A program made the position numbers and the translations under genes. A stretch of 64,000 bases of DNA, taken from positions 5,270,001 to 5,334,000 of the forward strand of contig NZ_CP132938.1 in assembly GCF_040358255.1 (NCBI RefSeq). Direction: 5' to 3'. Below the pieces are notes generated by a model. That model was given only the letters and a program-made list of their open reading frames with translations. It did no database searches and was not told where the DNA came from. This stretch comes from Tunturibacter gelidoferens (GTDB lineage Bacteria; Acidobacteriota; Terriglobia; Terriglobales; Acidobacteriaceae). Of this stretch, positions 62,076 through 64,000 are shown one piece after another. Each line of letters opens with the position of its first letter. Position 1 is the first letter of the stretch.

Positions 62076-63197
62076 ATGGAACGACGCAGGGTTGGCATTC
62101 TTGGCGCGACCGGAATGGTCGGGCAGCGATTCATTCAACTTTTGAGCAATCATCCGTGGTTCGAGATTGCGTGGCTGGCGGCGAGCGATCGCAGCTCTGG
62201 GAAGACGTACGCCGATGCTTGCAGGTGGAAGCTGGATACTCCACTGCCAAAGCGAATCGCGGCGATGACGTTGCAGCCAAATGTTCCTGAGGGCTCGGCG
62301 ATTGAGCTGCCAAAGATTATCTTTGCCGCGCTGGATGCGGATATTGCGCGGGAGCTGGAGCCGCAGTTTGCGGCAGCGGGATGCGCGGTGATTTCGAACT
62401 CCAGCGCGTTTCGGATGACGGCGGATGTGCCGTTGGTGGTGCCTGAGGTGAATGCGGATCATCTTGCGCTGCTGGAGACGCAGAGTTGGCGGAACGAGCA
62501 TGGCGGGCGCGGCGGGTATATCGTCACGAATCCTAACTGCAGCGCGATTGGGCTGGTGCTGGCGCTGAAGCCGCTTGAAGAGAAGTTTGGCATTGAGAGC
62601 TTGTTCGTTTCGACGATGCAGGCGGTAAGCGGCGCGGGCTATCCGGGGGTGGCATCGCTCGACATTCTGGGGAACGTTGTGCCGTTCATCAAGAATGAAG
62701 AGGAGAAGCTGCAGGAAGAGGTCGGCAAGCTGCTGGGGGAGCGCAAGGGCTCGAAGATCGAGTTGCTGGATGCGAAGGTGAGTGCGCATTGCAACCGGGT
62801 TGCGGTGGAGGATGGACATACGGAGTGCGTGAGCATCAAGCTGAAGAAGAAGGCTACGCGCGAGGAGATTCTGGCGGCGTGGAAAGAGTTTTTGCCGCTG
62901 GAGGGACAACATCTGCCGACCGCTCCTGATCAGCCGGTGGAGTATGCCGAGGGAGTGGACCGGCCGCAGCCTCGGCTGGACAGGATGCGCGGGCATGGGA
63001 TGGCGGCGACGGTGGGACGTTTGCGCGAGTGCACTTTGTTGGATTGGAAGTTTGTGGTGTTGTCGCACAATACGATTCGCGGAGCCGCAGGCGCAGCGGT
63101 GTTGAACGCGGAGGTGCTGGCGTTGTTGGGCAAACTGGATAAGTTGGGCGTTCCATTGGAGAGGTTTTCGGCCAGGGCCGTGGCGGTGACGGCTTGA
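62076..63197 (+). CDS. asd: Aspartate-semialdehyde dehydrogenase
   Basis: 373 residues. The NADP-binding GILGATGMVGQRFIQLL opens the protein; the catalytic cysteine is Cys155 in TNPNCSAIGL, and QAVSGAGYPGVASLDILGNV with the histidine in VSAHCNRVAVEDGHTE follow. This wording is of the fungal/archaeal type rather than the E. coli type. It reduces aspartyl phosphate to the semialdehyde for lysine, threonine and methionine. The stop overlaps the TTG start of lysC (TTGA). Confidence 0.93.
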   Translation: MERRRVGILGATGMVGQRFIQLLSNHPWFEIAWLAASDRSSGKTYADACRWKLDTPLPKRIAAMTLQPNVPEGSAIELPKIIFAALDADIARELEPQFAAAGCAVISNSSAFRMTADVPLVVPEVNADHLALLETQSWRNEHGGRGGYIVTNPNCSAIGLVLALKPLEEKFGIESLFVSTMQAVSGAGYPGVASLDILGNVVPFIKNEEEKLQEEVGKLLGERKGSKIELLDAKVSAHCNRVAVEDGHTECVSIKLKKKATREEILAAWKEFLPLEGQHLPTAPDQPVEYAEGVDRPQPRLDRMRGHGMAATVGRLRECTLLDWKFVVLSHNTIRGAAGAAVLNAEVLALLGKLDKLGVPLERFSARAVAVTA

Positions 63198-64000
63198 GTG
63201 TAGCGCGAGAGAAGCTGGTCGTGATGAAGTTTGGCGGCACGTCAGTGGAAGATGCGCCGGCCATGAAGCGGACTGCGGCGATCGTTCGCGGACGACGGGA
63301 GAAGGGGCTGGAGGCTGTCGTTGTGGTATCGGCGATGGCGAAGGTGACGGATCTGTTGTTGTCTGCTGCGTCTGCGGCTGGACGCGGTGACAAGGCTGGG
63401 TCGCTGGCGATTGGCGCTCGGTTGAGGCACCGGCACATCGATACGTCGACCGCGTTGCTTGAGGGGGAGCGGTGCGTCCGAGTTCAGCAGGTGTTGCACC
63501 AGGAGTTCGATGCGCTGGACGATCTGCTGCGTGGGATCGCGGCGGTGGGAGAGCTGACTCCGCGTACGAATGATCTGGTTGTGAGCTTTGGCGAGAGGTT
63601 GTCGAGCAGGATGATGGCGGAAGCGCTGGATCAGCACGGGCTGCAGGGCGCACATGTGGATGCTCGAAGCTGCATCATTACCGATGCAAGCTACGGCAAG
63701 GCGGTGCCGCAGGATGCTGCGATTGAAGCGAAGCTGGCGGAGATTGTGTTGCCGCTGGTTGCAGTTGGAAAGACGCCGGTGATGGGCGGATTTATCGGAT
63801 CGACGGCGGAGGGTGTGACCACTACGCTGGGGCGTGGGGGGAGTGACTTCACCGCTGCGCTGGTGGGTGGCGGGATGCATGCAGGCGCGATTGAGATCTG
63901 GACAGACGTCAACGGCATTATGACGACCGACCCGCGGATCTGCCCGGACGCGCTGCGGGTGAAGACGATCAGCTTTGAGGAGGCGGCCGAGTTGGCTTAC
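63194..64000 (+). CDS. lysC: Aspartate kinase, 3' end outside the window
   Basis: 269 residues are visible and the frame is open at the window end. KFGGTSVEDAPAMKR is the N-terminal signature, VVSFGERLSSRMMAEAL the second, and GGFIGSTAEGVTTTLGRGGS followed by IWTDVNGIMTTDPRI the kinase core, close to the LysC/MetL type. The ACT domains would lie beyond the window. TTG 63194 overlaps the asd stop; GTG 63220 or ATG 63223 are alternative starts with GAGAGAAG upstream. It phosphorylates aspartate, the first step of the pathway. Confidence 0.92.
   Translation, partial: MSVAREKLVVMKFGGTSVEDAPAMKRTAAIVRGRREKGLEAVVVVSAMAKVTDLLLSAASAAGRGDKAGSLAIGARLRHRHIDTSTALLEGERCVRVQQVLHQEFDALDDLLRGIAAVGELTPRTNDLVVSFGERLSSRMMAEALDQHGLQGAHVDARSCIITDASYGKAVPQDAAIEAKLAEIVLPLVAVGKTPVMGGFIGSTAEGVTTTLGRGGSDFTAALVGGGMHAGAIEIWTDVNGIMTTDPRICPDALRVKTISFEEAAELAY

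Noticed and set aside
61611..63653. Long minus-strand open frame of 680 codons opposite the small membrane-protein gene, asd and lysC
   Set aside because: It is antisense to asd and lysC, which have clear active-site motifs, is extremely rich in Arg, Pro, Gln and His, and shows no family pattern; long antisense frames are expected at this GC content.

Overview
The window looks like a chromosomal segment of an Acidobacteriota member, most likely class Terriglobia (the Granulicella/Edaphobacter/Terriglobus group). The grounds are an Oar-like TonB-dependent receptor with the LPLNGRDFVQL-type plug, a GC-rich sequence with compact housekeeping operons, a cell-shape cluster ending in an RNase E/G gene, and an NtrY/NtrX pair. 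No phage, plasmid, CRISPR, tRNA or rRNA feature was seen. This placement is inference from family resemblance; no search was run.

Layout. 0-14 kb: a receptor fragment, a rhomboid protease beside a membrane zinc-finger protein, an MBL-fold hydrolase, a MaoC hydratase with a 3-hydroxyacyl-CoA dehydrogenase, a PP2C phosphatase, a solitary DNA methyltransferase, a small RHH-regulator pair, a Tat-exported phosphoesterase, a Bax-inhibitor-like protein and a VKOR protein. 14.5-19 kb: an MqnC-like protein that lacks the radical-SAM cysteines, a processive GT2 glycosyltransferase and an outer-membrane barrel. 19-28.4 kb (minus strand): mreC-mreD-mrdA-rodA-rng, with a disordered block of about 770 residues inside the S1 domain of the RNase. 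28.5-39 kb: an esterase, era, a TfoX-like protein, ald-ntrY-ntrX, a GT-C-like membrane protein and mreB. 39-48.6 kb: a CBS/CorC protein, ybeY, a GH16 glucanase, phoH, rpsT, a beta-propeller-like exported protein and an M13 peptidase. 48.7-64 kb: EamA and MATE transporters, a quinone-oxidoreductase-like protein, a STAS protein, a YecD-like hydrolase, a threonine synthase, a HAD phosphatase, a lytic transglycosylase, a flippase-like protein, nrdR, an NAD-type isocitrate dehydrogenase, a cupredoxin-like lipoprotein, asd and the start of lysC.

How they fit together. Cell-wall elongation (MreB/C/D, PBP2, RodA) is the largest coherent theme, but mreB sits about 10 kb from mreC. Re-inverting the stretch between mreC and corC would rebuild the usual mreB-mreC-mreD order, and the local strand composition changes near both ends of that stretch. 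Aspartate-family amino acid synthesis is represented by asd-lysC and thrC. Several conserved proteins (RNase E/G, Era, the YycJ-like hydrolase, CorC, YbeY) carry charged or low-complexity additions.

The intergenic DNA is rich in repeats. A palindromic family of about 200 bp is present as two full and two half copies, a second family of about 150 bp occurs twice, and there are several short direct and tandem repeats. The most unusual coding observation is the MqnC-like protein without its iron-sulfur ligands. The most unusual architecture is the RNase E/G insertion.
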